A DNA stretch of 64,000 nucleotides from Comamonadaceae bacterium (GTDB lineage Bacteria > Pseudomonadota > Gammaproteobacteria > Burkholderiales > Burkholderiaceae_C). Below the pieces are notes generated by a model. It saw only the letters and a program-made list of their open reading frames with translations. It had not been told where the DNA came from and did no database searches. Both the position numbers and the translations under genes were made by a program. The stretch spans positions 1 to 64,000 of the forward strand of contig JAAFIW010000007.1 of the NCBI GenBank assembly GCA_013297875.1, given 5' to 3'. Every line of letters starts with the position of its first letter. The first letter of the stretch is position 1. Shown piece by piece: positions 25,428 through 35,422 of the stretch.

Positions 25428-25440
25428 AATCCAGCGACGA

Positions 25441-25500
25441 TTCGCTATTAATTCAGTAGCTGCTTGAGCAATAAACACCTGGGCTGATGCCCGTTTTCTC
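25441..25500 (-). repeat. Short palindromic element, copy 6 (full length)
   Basis: On the minus strand it reads CGGGCATCAGCCCAGG, then TTTATTGCTCAAGCAGCTAC, then TGAATTAATAGCG. This is one of the clearest two-hairpin copies. It lies between the convergent yggT and accD genes. Confidence 0.8.
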
Positions 25501-25520
25501 TCAAAAAGGCATTGCGGAGC

Positions 25521-26393
25521 TCAAGCCACCGCATCCGCCGGCTGCCGCTGTAGCATCGCCAGCGTGCTGGCTATCGTTTTGCGCAGCTCGCGCCGGTCGC
25601 AAATGAAATCAATCGCGCCTTTTTGCTGCAAAAACTCGGCGCGTTGAAACCCCTCGGGCAAGGTCACGCGCACGGTGGACTCAATGACACGGGGGCCGGC
25701 GAAGCCGATCAGGGCTTTGGGTTCGGCGATCACCACGTCGCCCACAAAGGCAAACGAGGCGCTCACGCCGCCCATGGTGGGGTCGGTGAGCACGCTGATG
25801 TAAGGCAGGTGTTTTTTGGCCAGGCGGGTGAGGGCGGCGTTGGTTTTGGCCATTTGCATCAGGGACAGCAGGCCTTCCTGCATGCGGGCGCCGCCGGTGG
25901 CGGTAAAGCAGATGAAGGGCACTTTTTGCTCGATGGCGGTTTCCACGCCGCGCACAAAGCGCTCACCCACCACGCTGCCCATGCTGCCCCCGATGAAGTC
26001 AAACTCAAAGCAGGCCACGACCACGCTGACGCTGCAGACCGCGCCGCCGATGACCACCAGCGCATCGGTCTCGCCGCTGGACTCCAGCGCTTCTTTCAGG
26101 CGCTCGGGGTATTTGCGGCTGTCCTTGAATTTCAGCGGGTCAATGGGCAAGACCTCTTGCCCGATTTCGTAGCGGCCTTCGGGATCCAGAAACGCATCCA
26201 GCCGGGCGCGGGCACCGATGCGGTGGTGGTGGCTACAGGTGGGGCAAACATTCTGGTTGTGCTGTAAATCGGTCTTGTACAGCACGGTCTCGCAGGCGGG
26301 GCACTTGATCCACAGGCCCTCGGGAATGCTGCGGCGGTCGGCCGGGTCAGATTTCTGGATTTTGGGGGGGAGGAGTTTTTCAAGCCAGCTCAT
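25521..26393 (-). CDS. accD: Acetyl-CoA carboxylase carboxyltransferase beta subunit
   Basis: This 290-residue AccD transfers the carboxyl group from carboxybiotin to acetyl-CoA, giving malonyl-CoA, together with AccA. The N-terminal zinc ribbon has four cysteines ([12 protein letters not shown] and CPTC), and the carboxylase core has [20 protein letters not shown] and [20 protein letters not shown]. Length is typical. It is the last gene of the trpF-trpB-trpA-accD order, but a 163-base gap with a palindromic repeat pair separates it from trpA. Confidence 0.96.
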   Translation of the reverse strand: MSWLEKLLPPKIQKSDPADRRSIPEGLWIKCPACETVLYKTDLQHNQNVCPTCSHHHRIGARARLDAFLDPEGRYEIGQEVLPIDPLKFKDSRKYPERLKEALESSGETDALVVIGGAVCSVSVVVACFEFDFIGGSMGSVVGERFVRGVETAIEQKVPFICFTATGGARMQEGLLSLMQMAKTNAALTRLAKKHLPYISVLTDPTMGGVSASFAFVGDVVIAEPKALIGFAGPRVIESTVRVTLPEGFQRAEFLQQKGAIDFICDRRELRKTIASTLAMLQRQPADAVA

Positions 26394-26430
26394 GTGTGTG
26401 CTCCTTCAAAGTGCAAGAACATTTCCAAAC

Positions 26431-26526
26431 GTCATTCCCGCGAAAGCGGGAATCCAGGCGCGCGAACCACGCTGCAAACTTGCGTTAAACCTGGCGTCGG
26501 TGGATTCCCGCCTGCGCGGGAATGAC
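26431..26526. repeat. Paired dRS3-like inverted repeat upstream of accD
   Basis: Two units of the form ATTCCC-N8-GGGAAT face each other: GTCATTCCCGCGAAAGCGGG followed by AATCCA at 26431-26457, and its inverse at 26501-26526. About 24 of 26 positions match. The 96-bp unit as a whole is an inverted repeat ending in GTCATTCCCGCG. The pattern fits the dRS3 consensus of Neisseria repeats and similar elements in other proteobacteria. It lies in the accD leader. Confidence 0.85.
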
Positions 26527-26556
26527 GGTAACCGGGGCATGCATTTCACGGAAAGA

Positions 26557-27390
26557 TTATGCGTCCAGTGCCGCGCATGGCGCGGCATCGAGCGCCGCGC
26601 GGATTTCGGCCAGGAAACCACTGGCCACTGCCACCACCTGATCACGCGGCTGCGCCTCAATCAGTTGGATGATGCGGCTGCCAATGACGACGGCATCAGC
26701 CACTTTGCCCACCGCTTGCGCAGTGGCGGCATCGCGTATGCCAAAGCCTACACCCACAGGCACGCGCACATGGGTGCGGATGCGCGGCAGCATGTCGGCC
26801 ACGGCCTGCACGTCCAGGTTGCCCGCGCCAGTCACGCCTTTGAGCGACACGTAATACACGTAGCCACTGGCCAGTTGCGCCACCTGGCGCATGCGCTCGT
26901 CGGTGCTGGTGGGGGCCAGCAGAAAGATGAGATCGAGCTGATGCGCTTTGAGTTGCGCGGCAAAGTCGGCGCATTCCTCAGGTGGGTAGTCCACGATCAG
27001 CATGCCGTCCACACCGGCTTGCGCAGCATGCTGCACAAAGGCCGTGGGCCCGTGTTTGAGGTTGTAGCGCTCCACCGGGTTGGCGTAACCCATCAGCACC
27101 ACGGGCGTGTGGCGGTTGACCGCACGAAAATCCTTGACGATTGCCAGCACCTGCACCAGGCCAATACCGAGCGCCAGCGCTTTTTCACCTGCTTTTTGAA
27201 TCACCGGGCCATCGGCCATGGGGTCGGAAAACGGAATGCCCAGCTCGATCACGTCAGCCCCTGCGGCCACCATGCCGTGCATCAACTCAGGCGTGATGTC
27301 GGCAAACGGAAAACCGGCGGTGACGTAGGGAATCAGCGCTTTGCGGCCTTGGGCTTGCAGCGCTTGGAAGGTGGCTTGGATGCGGCTCAT
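26557..27390 (-). CDS. trpA: Tryptophan synthase alpha subunit
   Basis: This 277-residue TIM barrel cleaves indole-3-glycerol phosphate to indole and glyceraldehyde 3-phosphate. It has [17 protein letters not shown], the catalytic region [29 protein letters not shown] and [23 protein letters not shown] 27390 is preferred because family similarity starts there and it overlaps the trpB stop by 4 bases (ATGA), coupling the two subunits. Confidence 0.96.
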   Translation of the reverse strand: MSRIQATFQALQAQGRKALIPYVTAGFPFADITPELMHGMVAAGADVIELGIPFSDPMADGPVIQKAGEKALALGIGLVQVLAIVKDFRAVNRHTPVVLMGYANPVERYNLKHGPTAFVQHAAQAGVDGMLIVDYPPEECADFAAQLKAHQLDLIFLLAPTSTDERMRQVAQLASGYVYYVSLKGVTGAGNLDVQAVADMLPRIRTHVRVPVGVGFGIRDAATAQAVGKVADAVVIGSRIIQLIEAQPRDQVVAVASGFLAEIRAALDAAPCAALDA

Positions 27391-28691
27391 GACTTCACCT
27401 GCGATGGCATCAGCTGCACAGTTGCTACCCCACCCTTGACGCCCTGGCCCCGGCAACTGGGGCGGCAGTAAAAGTCGGCATTGCTCAGATCAGCCACCGT
27501 GCCGATGTCTTTATCGCCCCGGCCCGAAAGATTGACCAGAATCGATTGATCTGTTCGCAGGGTTTTGGCCAGCTTCATCGCGTAGGCCACGGCGTGGCTG
27601 GATTCCAGCGCCGGGATGATGCCTTCGGTGCGGCACAGGTAGTGGAATGCGGACAGGGCTTCTTCGTCGGTCACGCCCACGTATTCGGCGCGGCCAATGT
27701 CTTTGAGCCAGGCGTGCTCGGGGCCTACGCCGGGGTAGTCCAGCCCGGCGCTCACGCTGTGGGTTTCGGTGATCTGGCCGTCGTCGTTTTGCAGGATGTA
27801 GGTGCGGTTGCCGTGCAACACGCCGGGGCTGCCGCGCTGCAATGAGGCCGAGTGTTTGCCACTGTCCAGGCCCTCGCCAGCGGCTTCAACGCCAATCAAA
27901 CGGGTGTTGGCGTGGGCAATGTAGGGGTAGAAGATGCCCATGGCGTTGCTGCCGCCGCCGACGCAGGCAATCACCGCATCGGGCTGCTGGCCATGCATCG
28001 CGGGCATTTGCGTCAGGCATTCCTGACCAATCACGCTTTGAAAGTCGCGCACCATCATCGGGTAAGGGTGCGGGCCGGCCACGGTGCCGATGATGTAGAA
28101 GGTGTTGTCCACATTCGCTACCCAGTCGCGCATGGCTTCGTTGAGCGCGTCTTTCAGGGTTTTGCTGCCTGATTCGACCGGCACCACGGTGGCGCCCAGC
28201 AGCTTCATGCGGTAGACGTTGGGGCTTTGGCGCTTGATGTCTTCGCTGCCCATGTAGACGACGCATTCCAGGCCGTAGCGGGCACAAATGGTGGCGGTGG
28301 CCACGCCGTGCTGGCCCGCGCCGGTTTCGGCAATCACGCGCGGTTTGCCCATGCGCCGCGCCAGCATGGCCTGGCCAATGGTGTTGTTTACCTTGTGGGC
28401 ACCGGTGTGGTTGAGGTCTTCGCGCTTCAAGTAAATCTGCGCGCCACCCTGCTCCCGGCTCATGCGGGCGGCGTGGTAGATCGGCGAGGGGCGGCCCACA
28501 AAGTGCGCCAGCTCGGACTTGAATTCGGCGATGAAGGCAGGGTCGTGCTGGTAGCGGGCGTAAGCGTCTTTCAGCTCATTGATCGCGTGCGTCAGTGTTT
28601 CACTGACGAAGCTGCCACCGTAAATGCCGAAATGGCCGGCGGCGTCAGGCTGGTGGTAAGCCTGTTCGGTTGAGGTTTGAATCGTGGTCAT
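27387..28691 (-). CDS. trpB: Tryptophan synthase beta subunit
   Basis: This 434-residue PLP enzyme condenses indole with serine. It has [20 protein letters not shown] (PLP lysine), [20 protein letters not shown], the phosphate-binding [15 protein letters not shown] and LSGRGDKDI near the end. The C-terminus carries about 30 extra residues including [13 protein letters not shown] beyond the usual end. The start overlaps the trpF 3' end by 47 bases in another frame. Confidence 0.96.
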   Translation of the reverse strand: MTTIQTSTEQAYHQPDAAGHFGIYGGSFVSETLTHAINELKDAYARYQHDPAFIAEFKSELAHFVGRPSPIYHAARMSREQGGAQIYLKREDLNHTGAHKVNNTIGQAMLARRMGKPRVIAETGAGQHGVATATICARYGLECVVYMGSEDIKRQSPNVYRMKLLGATVVPVESGSKTLKDALNEAMRDWVANVDNTFYIIGTVAGPHPYPMMVRDFQSVIGQECLTQMPAMHGQQPDAVIACVGGGSNAMGIFYPYIAHANTRLIGVEAAGEGLDSGKHSASLQRGSPGVLHGNRTYILQNDDGQITETHSVSAGLDYPGVGPEHAWLKDIGRAEYVGVTDEEALSAFHYLCRTEGIIPALESSHAVAYAMKLAKTLRTDQSILVNLSGRGDKDIGTVADLSNADFYCRPSCRGQGVKGGVATVQLMPSQVKS

Positions 28692-29394
28692 GAATAGTCT
28701 TTGCAAGGAGCTCGTCGGCCGCGCGCACGGCGGCGACGAATTGTTGAATCTTCTTGGCGTCTTTGATGCCCTTGTTGCACGGGCCATCCAGCTCGACGCC
28801 GGAACTCACGTCTACGGCCAGCGATTTAAATCGCCAGCGCAATTGCGCGATGCCATCGCCCACATTTGCAGATGTGAGCCCACCAGACAAAACGGCGTGA
28901 CAGCTGACGTTTGGAGGAAGCAGTGACCAATTGAAGACCTTGCCACCGCCGCCGTAGCCATCAACCTGCGCGTCGAGCAAGATGGCCTGGGCAGCGGAAT
29001 ATGAAGCCGCGAAGTTTACCAAGTCGAAGGCTTGGTCTGACCCCGCCAGCGGCAGGCGGGCGGCGCGGATGAAGGGGATTTGGCCCTGGTTCGTGGCATC
29101 CAGGCACTGCTGGGAGGTCTCATCACCATGAAATTGGGCAACAGCCCACGGAATCATTGCTCGAGCAGCTATTATATTTATAGCGTCTTCATTCACAAAC
29201 AGCAGCACGGGTGTCACGAACGGCGGCAGGCGGCGGGCCAATTCGGCGGCACGGGCTGGCGACACGTAGCGTGGGCTTTTGTCGTAGAGCACGAAGCCCA
29301 CCGCATCGGCACCAGCGGCCACGGCGGCATCGACATCCTGCTGGCGCGTCAGGCCGCAGATCTTGATTCGGGTACGTGGAATGGGTGGGTTCAT
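28645..29394 (-). CDS. trpF: Phosphoribosylanthranilate isomerase
   Basis: This 249-residue isomerase of tryptophan synthesis has the catalytic-Cys start [53 protein letters not shown] and [20 protein letters not shown]. It is longer than usual at the C-terminus, and its last 47 bases overlap trpB. A full copy of the short palindromic element lies inside the gene (29136-29184) and encodes the stretch between LLFVNED and QFHGDE. The region keeps about the normal length, so the element has replaced rather than lengthened it. Confidence 0.94.
   Translation of the reverse strand: MNPPIPRTRIKICGLTRQQDVDAAVAAGADAVGFVLYDKSPRYVSPARAAELARRLPPFVTPVLLFVNEDAINIIAARAMIPWAVAQFHGDETSQQCLDATNQGQIPFIRAARLPLAGSDQAFDLVNFAASYSAAQAILLDAQVDGYGGGGKVFNWSLLPPNVSCHAVLSGGLTSANVGDGIAQLRWRFKSLAVDVSSGVELDGPCNKGIKDAKKIQQFVAAVRAADELLAKTIHDHDSNLNRTGLPPA
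29136..29184 (+). repeat. Short palindromic element, copy 7 (full length, in trpF)
   Basis: It reads GGGCAACAGCCC, then ACGGAATCATTGCTCGAGCA, then GCTATTATATTTATAGC. Both hairpins are intact. It is antisense to trpF and encodes roughly [15 protein letters not shown] there. Confidence 0.8.
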
Positions 29395-30176
29395 GGCAAC
29401 CAGTCAAATGCGGGTGTGCGATCGGGCAGGCCCCAGTGAGGTTCATATACCGGGCCTAAAAAGTACAAGCCCGCAGGGGAAAACGTGGGCGCTGCTGCGT
29501 CACGGCTGTGAGCCAGCAGCACCTGGCGCATCCACTCAGGCTGTTGCTGGCCCTGGCCAATGGCCAGCAGGCAGCCCATGATGTTGCGGATCATGTGGTG
29601 CAAAAACGCGCTGGCTTCAAAGTCAAACCGCCAGTAGGCACCGCGCTGCGTGATGTCAATGCGGTTCAGGGTCTTGATGGGGCTCAGCGCCTGGCAGGCC
29701 GATGCGCGGAAAGAGGAAAAGTCATGCTCGCCCAGTAGCCACTGGGCCGCCTCGCGCATCGCCATGCCATCCAGCGGTCTGAACGACCAGCCAACACGGT
29801 GGGCTTCCAGGCTGGGCCTCACAGCCGACTCCAGCAGCACATAGGCATAGCGGCGCGCCTTGGCACAAGCCCGCGCGTGAAAGGCATCGGGCACGGGTTG
29901 CGCCCATTGCACGGCAATGTCGATCGGCAGGTAGGAGTTGGTGCCGCGGATCCAGGAAAAAGCGTCGCGGTCAAGTAACGTGTCGAAATGAACCACCTGC
30001 ATGAGTCCATGCACGCCGGCATCGGTGCGGCCGGCACACAGGGTTGAGATGCGGGCCTGATCAGTGAAGCGGCCCAGCGCGGATTCAAGGCGGTCTTGTA
30101 TGGTCAAACCCGAAGGCTGACTTTGCCAGCCTTCGTATCGGGTACCGTCATAGCCCACGCCCAACGCTAATCGCAT
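29391..30176 (-). CDS. truA: tRNA pseudouridine(38-40) synthase
   Basis: This 261-residue TruA modifies uridines 38-40 in the tRNA anticodon arm. It shows LGVGYDGTRYEGWQSQ, the catalytic-Asp motif CAGRTDAGVHGLMQVVHF, ARRYAYVLLES and FLHHMIRNIMGCLLAIG. Length is typical. Its stop overlaps the trpF start by 4 bases, so it begins a truA-trpF-trpB-trpA run. Confidence 0.95.
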   Translation of the reverse strand: MRLALGVGYDGTRYEGWQSQPSGLTIQDRLESALGRFTDQARISTLCAGRTDAGVHGLMQVVHFDTLLDRDAFSWIRGTNSYLPIDIAVQWAQPVPDAFHARACAKARRYAYVLLESAVRPSLEAHRVGWSFRPLDGMAMREAAQWLLGEHDFSSFRASACQALSPIKTLNRIDITQRGAYWRFDFEASAFLHHMIRNIMGCLLAIGQGQQQPEWMRQVLLAHSRDAAAPTFSPAGLYFLGPVYEPHWGLPDRTPAFDWLP

Positions 30177-30252
30177 GACCGAAACCCGGCTGGCAGCATA
30201 CAGAGCCTGACCACGCGCGCCCTCAGCACCCGCGCGAGATCAAAGGCCAAAC

Positions 30253-33177
30253 CTATGACAATTCGGCCAGGAAGCGTTGCGCTTTGACCTTCAAGGCACC
30301 TGATGCCTCTGCAAGCACCTCTTGGGCAATGCTGCGTGCGCCATCGGTGTCTCCAATCGTAAAGAACTCTTCGGCCAAGGCCAGCTTGGTCGCCAGATTG
30401 TCTTCTCCGCTGTCGTGAAACTCCACCGCCGATGGGGCTTGTGCGGGCTTGCCAACACTGGCCGGTTGCCCGGCGTCCAGGTCAAGCGACAGCGAACCCA
30501 AGTCAAACTCGATCATTCCGGAACTGACTGGCTCGACTTTCGTGGCCACAGGAGACGGTGCAGCGCTTGTCGGCAGGGGCGGCAATTCAAACGCATCGTT
30601 GCTAAAACTCAGGTCGGCATTTGCCATCATCTCGTCAGGTGCCGCCAGTTGCACCGCAGGCTTCGCATCCTTGAGGGCACCAAAATTCATGTCCAAAGAA
30701 GCTGGCACGGGCTCCGGCACCGCACGCATGGCAACGGTTGGCTCCACTTTCAAGGGCGTGGTGCTCATCATCCCCGCAGAAGAAGGCGGTGCGGGGGCGT
30801 CTCCGAGAGAAAAGTCCAGATCCAAGTCCAAATCAGGGGCAGAAGAAGGAGACGACTGTGGCGCGAGCGCTTGGGTCTCAGTGGCCACTGCTGCGCCAAA
30901 CGGTGTGGTGGGAACATATCCGGCAGTCGGATCTGCTACCCGTGGGCCTGCGGCAACCTGAGGCTGTCCACCGGGGCTGTACAAGGGGTTTGCGGGATCC
31001 AGTTCACGCCCCATTTCGCAAATCCGCTCCCAATCGGCACCCTCGCCACCAGTCAAGCTGAAAGCCTCGGTTGCGATGAACTCAAAGCCTTTGGAATCGC
31101 GCCGTTTGGCGTAGATTTCAAGCAATTTGGCGTGAATGGCGACCCGCGCTGGCGTGGTGCGCAACGCCTCTTTCAAGATCTCTTCAGCCTGCAAATCCCG
31201 GCCGTAAGCCAGATAGACATCGGCCTCTGCGACCGGGTCTACATCACCGGCTGCATCAAGCTGACTTGGCGAGTAAACCATGGACGAGCCCGTGGCACTG
31301 GCACTTTCATTGGTGTCAATACGCTGACCGCCGCTGGCGCCAAAGAAGGAGTCGGGCTGTAGACGGCTTTCCAGAAAGGAGCTGTCAACCTGACCAGACT
31401 TGCGACGCTTTTGGGCGCGATACAGGAAAAACCCGCCGCCAAGCACACCGAGGGCACCGAGCCCACCAGCGATTGCCAGGGGGTTGTCCAGCACCTCGTC
31501 GACCAGACTGGGCTCTGGTGGGGGTGGGGGTGGCTTGGGTGCCGCTTTGGGCGCAGCTGCAACCGTCGGCGTAGCCGGTGCCGACACCGACGGCGCTTGT
31601 GCTGTTGGGGTTGCGGCCGAGGCAACGGTGGGCGTTATCACGGCAGCCACGGTGGGCGTCATCGTTGCCACAGCCGACATGACGGGCGCAGACGCCGTAA
31701 TGGCCTTGGCGGCAGCTGCACTTGCAGCGGCCAGAGCGGGAGCCGCGCTGGGTGTTGCAGCAACAGCGGCTGTTTTGGAAACCGGCGCAGTGGATACCAC
31801 CGCAGCAGGCAATGAAGTCACGGTTGACGTTGCCAGTGTTGCTGTTTTGCTGACACCCACCGATGCAGATGAGGTCACCGTCATCGGCAAGGCGGAGGGC
31901 AAAGAAGCTGGTTTGGTTGGCATGCTGGCGGCACCTACCGCACCTACAGGCAACCCCTTACCAGGCGCACTGGTCGCAGCTGCAGCAGGCGCAGCCATCG
32001 TCGATGTTCCTAGTTTGCTCAAATCGCTGATGTTTTTCGACAGTTCGGCAACCCGGGCCGATGACTCTTTGGCCTGCCGCTCGCGGGCAATTTTTTCTTC
32101 CGCAGCTTTTGCCTGGACAGCACCTTTGGACAAAGTGAGCTTGTCCGGCGTGGCGGCCGCAGGTTTTTTATCTTCGACCGTTGCCTTCACAGTACCGCTG
32201 GCTTGCCGGTCAGCAGCCGCCACACGGGTGGTTGGCACGCCTTGCGCCAAGCGGCGACGAAAATCGTTGAAGTCGCGGCTTTGCGCAATGACCGTCTGGC
32301 TGGCTTCAGTCTCGGAGATTTGTCCTGCCTGCTCGGCGCTCGGAATATTGACCACCGCGCCCGAACGGATGCGGTTGATGTTGCCGCCAATAAAGGCATC
32401 TGGATTGGTTCGCAACAGGGACACCAGCATCTGATCCAGCGACAGTGTGGTGGGCTTGTTTGCCGAGGCAATTTTGCTGGCCGTGTCGCCGGGCTTGACG
32501 GTGACCTGCTTGCCTGATTCGCCCGATGGCATCGGTGCCTTCGCAATAGGCGCAGGCATCGGCAAGGCCGGTGGTCTCACCCGCGTACCCGGCCCAGGAG
32601 CGGCTGAAACCGGGGCAACGGGTCGTGCAGTGGCGGTTGAAGGCGGAGGGACGGGTGTTGTACCGGCAGCACTTGGCACCATAGGTGCCACCACCGACGG
32701 GCTGCTTTGGCGCAGGTTCGGCGGATCAAACAGCATGGTGTAGTCACGCAGAATGCGCCCAGAGGCCCAGTTGGCTTCCAAAATCAGATCTACAAACGGA
32801 TCGTTGATCGGGCGCTCGCTGGTCAGCCGCAGGTACATGCGGCCATCAGGCCGCCTCAACAAGGTGATGCTCAGGTTGGAGATGGCCGGGTTGTATTCCA
32901 GACCTGCCGCCCGAAATGCCTCAGGTGGCGCAACCGTTGCGCGCAAACTGGCGGCTTCGTCGGAATTAATTTCCGGTATTTCAATATCGGCGCGAAGTGG
33001 TTCGCCCAATGCCGATTGAACGGTGACACGCCCCAATGCCAGTGAATATGCATTGGTGCTTGCCAAACCCAAAAGTGCTGCTGCTGCAAATGCAACAGCT
33101 GACGCACGCCATAGCGGCTGTTCCATAGATTTGCTGCTTTCAGATGCTGTGTATGCGGCCAGTTTTTTTCTCATCAT
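30253..33177 (-). CDS. fimV: FimV-family peptidoglycan-binding inner-membrane protein
   Basis: This 974-residue FimV-type protein is a polar or pilus-associated hub that binds peptidoglycan. Order of parts: a signal or helix near residues 25-45; a conserved N-terminal domain (LGRVTVQSALGEPLRADIEI, SNLSITLLRRPDGRMYLRL); a LysM domain (VTVKPGDTASKIA to GAVVNIP); a long low-complexity Ala/Pro/Thr region; a single membrane helix near 590 (AGGLGALGVLGGGFFLY) followed by basic RAQKRRK; and an acidic cytoplasmic part. It ends in the conserved FimV helical tail (LALAEEFFTIGDTDGARSIA). A later ATG at residue 18 is possible. In related bacteria FimV supports type IV pili and twitching, which fits the ChpA-like chemosensory operon in this window. 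Confidence 0.9.
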   Translation of the reverse strand: MMRKKLAAYTASESSKSMEQPLWRASAVAFAAAALLGLASTNAYSLALGRVTVQSALGEPLRADIEIPEINSDEAASLRATVAPPEAFRAAGLEYNPAISNLSITLLRRPDGRMYLRLTSERPINDPFVDLILEANWASGRILRDYTMLFDPPNLRQSSPSVVAPMVPSAAGTTPVPPPSTATARPVAPVSAAPGPGTRVRPPALPMPAPIAKAPMPSGESGKQVTVKPGDTASKIASANKPTTLSLDQMLVSLLRTNPDAFIGGNINRIRSGAVVNIPSAEQAGQISETEASQTVIAQSRDFNDFRRRLAQGVPTTRVAAADRQASGTVKATVEDKKPAAATPDKLTLSKGAVQAKAAEEKIARERQAKESSARVAELSKNISDLSKLGTSTMAAPAAAATSAPGKGLPVGAVGAASMPTKPASLPSALPMTVTSSASVGVSKTATLATSTVTSLPAAVVSTAPVSKTAAVAATPSAAPALAAASAAAAKAITASAPVMSAVATMTPTVAAVITPTVASAATPTAQAPSVSAPATPTVAAAPKAAPKPPPPPPEPSLVDEVLDNPLAIAGGLGALGVLGGGFFLYRAQKRRKSGQVDSSFLESRLQPDSFFGASGGQRIDTNESASATGSSMVYSPSQLDAAGDVDPVAEADVYLAYGRDLQAEEILKEALRTTPARVAIHAKLLEIYAKRRDSKGFEFIATEAFSLTGGEGADWERICEMGRELDPANPLYSPGGQPQVAAGPRVADPTAGYVPTTPFGAAVATETQALAPQSSPSSAPDLDLDLDFSLGDAPAPPSSAGMMSTTPLKVEPTVAMRAVPEPVPASLDMNFGALKDAKPAVQLAAPDEMMANADLSFSNDAFELPPLPTSAAPSPVATKVEPVSSGMIEFDLGSLSLDLDAGQPASVGKPAQAPSAVEFHDSGEDNLATKLALAEEFFTIGDTDGARSIAQEVLAEASGALKVKAQRFLAELS

Positions 33178-33302
33178 GCTGCTAGGCGCCTCGCCACGAA
33201 ATGATCTAAAAGAACCATAGCATCAATGTCTTAGCCTGACAAGCTGAGACAGGTTTTAACTTCCCGACGCATCCCCGCGCGGTGCGGACTGACAGCTGGC
33301 TT

Positions 33303-33318
33303 GTTGTCAAACGACAAC
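33303..33318. other. Small hairpin between asd and fimV
   Basis: GTTGTC, loop AAAC, GACAAC lies in the 191-base gap between the asd stop and the fimV start. There is no long T-run after it, so it is at most a weak terminator or a leader structure. I see no other convincing signal in this gap. Confidence 0.3.
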
Positions 33319-33368
33319 GGCTTCACAGACCACCGTTGGTGTAACTTTTCGTAGGCGGATTGATGAAA

Positions 33369-34505
33369 TCATCCAGCCAACAAGATTCGCAACATGCGCC
33401 GCAAGGGCTCGGCGGCGCCCCATAACAGCTGATCGCCGATGGTAAATGCGCCCAGATATTCAGGCCCCATGGCCAATTTACGTAAACGGCCAACAGGAAT
33501 ATTCATGGTGCCTGTTACCGCCACCGGCGTCAGATCGCGGACAGTCGCTTCACGGGTATTGGGCACCACATTCACCCAGGCGTTATCGGCGGCAATCAGC
33601 GCCTCAATATCGGCCAGGGGCACATCTTTTTTCAGCTTGAAGGTCAATGCCTGGCTGTGGCAGCGCATGGAGCCGACGCGCACACACAAACCGTCTACTG
33701 GCGTGGCGCTGGTTCCGAAAGCCGCACCCTGCCCCAAAATTTTGTTGGTTTCTGCGCCTGCCTTCCATTCTTCTTTGGACATGCCATCGCCCAGGTCTTT
33801 GTCTATCCAGGGAATCAGCGAGCCGCCCAACGGTGCGCCGAAATTGATGATCTCGTCGCCCACCATGCTTTGCTGGCGCAGCAACACTTTGCGGTCAATT
33901 TCCAGAATGGCAGATTTCGGATCGTCCAGCAGGGGCTTGACTTGCGCATGCAGGCTGCCGAACTGAGTCAGCAACTCGCGCATATGTTGGGCACCGCCGC
34001 CCGACGCGGCCTGGTAGGTCATGCTGGTCATCCATTCGACCAGGCCCGCTTTATACAAAGCGCCCACGCCCATTAGCATGCAACTGACCGTGCAATTGCC
34101 GCCGATCCAGTTTTTCCCGCCCTTGGACAGCGCGTTGTGAATCACCGGCAAATTGACCGGATCCAGAACAATGACCGCGTCGTCATTCATCCGCAGGGTT
34201 GACGCCGCGTCGATCCAATGACCGGTCCATCCGGCCGCGCGTAGCTGGGGATATACCTCGCTGGTGTAGTCGCCGCCCTGCGCGGTGATGATGATGTCGC
34301 ATCGCTTGAGGGCTGCAATATCAAATGCATCCTTAAGCGTGTTTTCGTTTTTGGCCTGCTGCGGTGCTTTGCCACCCGCATTCGAAGTGGAAAAAAACAC
34401 CGGCTCGATCAGCGCAAAGTCGCCTTCGGCCTGCATGCGATCCACCAATACCGAGCCGACCATGCCACGCCAGCCCACCAAACCAACCAGATTGCCTACT
34501 TTCAT
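33369..34505 (-). CDS. asd: Aspartate-semialdehyde dehydrogenase
   Basis: This 378-residue enzyme makes aspartate semialdehyde for lysine, methionine, threonine and diaminopimelate. It has the NADP loop [29 protein letters not shown], the catalytic cysteine in [18 protein letters not shown] and [16 protein letters not shown]. The length fits the E. coli-type branch. ATG 34505 precedes the NADP loop. Confidence 0.95.
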   Translation of the reverse strand: MKVGNLVGLVGWRGMVGSVLVDRMQAEGDFALIEPVFFSTSNAGGKAPQQAKNENTLKDAFDIAALKRCDIIITAQGGDYTSEVYPQLRAAGWTGHWIDAASTLRMNDDAVIVLDPVNLPVIHNALSKGGKNWIGGNCTVSCMLMGVGALYKAGLVEWMTSMTYQAASGGGAQHMRELLTQFGSLHAQVKPLLDDPKSAILEIDRKVLLRQQSMVGDEIINFGAPLGGSLIPWIDKDLGDGMSKEEWKAGAETNKILGQGAAFGTSATPVDGLCVRVGSMRCHSQALTFKLKKDVPLADIEALIAADNAWVNVVPNTREATVRDLTPVAVTGTMNIPVGRLRKLAMGPEYLGAFTIGDQLLWGAAEPLRRMLRILLAG

Positions 34506-34525
34506 TGCATCACTCCTACTAAAAA

Positions 34526-35074
34526 TCAATGAACATCCCGGATGCGCGCCATGTGCAACGCATCAACCAACGCACCGTCGCGCAACGCAAAGCGGCGCGC
34601 CGTGCCTTCAACTTCAAACCCGTTGCGTCGATACAGCGCAATCGCACGGGCGTTGTCCGCAAACACCGTCAACTGCACCCGGCTGACGGCCAGCCAGTTG
34701 TCCGCGCTGTCCAGCAAGCTGCGCATCAGCAGTGGCGCGACACCCTGGCCCCAGTGGCTGGGCAAAACCGCCAAGGCCAGCGAGCGTGCATGCTGCGTGC
34801 GCGGTGAATTGTTGAAGGGGTACAAACCGGCAAAGCCAACGACGAGGTCTTTGTCCACCGCCACCAGTTGCAAGTGGGACGGGCTTTGACTGGCTTTGAT
34901 AATGCCCATCCAGTGCTCGGGCGAGGCATGCGGCACCTGCAGGGTTTCGCGCAAAACACGTGGCTCGTTCATCACCGCCGTGATGGCCAGGGCGTCGGAC
35001 TCATGGGCGCGACGCACACCAAAGGCAGACGGATCTGTCCGGCGAGGTGAATCAACAACTGAAAACTGGGTCAT
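34526..35074 (-). CDS. GNAT-family N-acetyltransferase
   Basis: This 182-residue GNAT acetyltransferase has [20 protein letters not shown] at the start, [20 protein letters not shown], the acetyl-CoA loop [20 protein letters not shown] and the C-terminal [20 protein letters not shown]. The sequence resembles RimI/PhnO-like enzymes of small-molecule or protein acetylation. The substrate is unknown. It lies 20 bases upstream of asd in the same direction. Confidence 0.85.
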   Translation of the reverse strand: MTQFSVVDSPRRTDPSAFGVRRAHESDALAITAVMNEPRVLRETLQVPHASPEHWMGIIKASQSPSHLQLVAVDKDLVVGFAGLYPFNNSPRTQHARSLALAVLPSHWGQGVAPLLMRSLLDSADNWLAVSRVQLTVFADNARAIALYRRNGFEVEGTARRFALRDGALVDALHMARIRDVH

Positions 35075-35422
35075 GTCGCGCTCCGGGTTCCTGACTCGTC
35101 AGGGCCAGGGATGGGCGCGTGACGAGTCGGGCTTGTTCAGCCTTTAATCGTGGTGGTTTTGGTGGACAAGGCGCGCACAACACAACCCAGCGCTGACAAG
35201 CGAAGGGGGTTTGACGGTGTGGTGTGGCGATACATCGGAGCGAGAGTTTAACGGATACAAAACCTGAGGGATCACCTAAACGGGCTGTGTTGTGCGGGCG
35301 GTGTTGTGCGCCAACAAACCAGGGCCAGCGCTTGGTTGTTCAGCGTTTTGATGCCAAATTGACTTCACGTGCAGTACCAGAGCGTCCAAGCAGCTATATA
35401 TTCAATAGCAATTCAGAGGAAA
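35075..35422. other. 348-base intergenic region with inverted repeats
   Basis: The gap between the GNAT gene and leuB holds GCGCACAACACAACCC at about 35173-35188. Its near-complement appears twice on the other side (GGGCTGTGTTGTGCGG at 35282 and GGTGTTGTGCGCC near 35300). A copy of the short palindromic element lies next to the leuB stop. The region probably carries the GNAT-asd promoter. I see no convincing gene in it; the frames present are short and have poor codon composition. Confidence 0.5.
35381..35410 (+). repeat. Short palindromic element, copy 8
   Basis: It reads GTCCAAGCAGCTATATATTC, then AATAGC. It lies immediately downstream of leuB and keeps the GCTAT...ATAGC hairpin. Confidence 0.65.
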
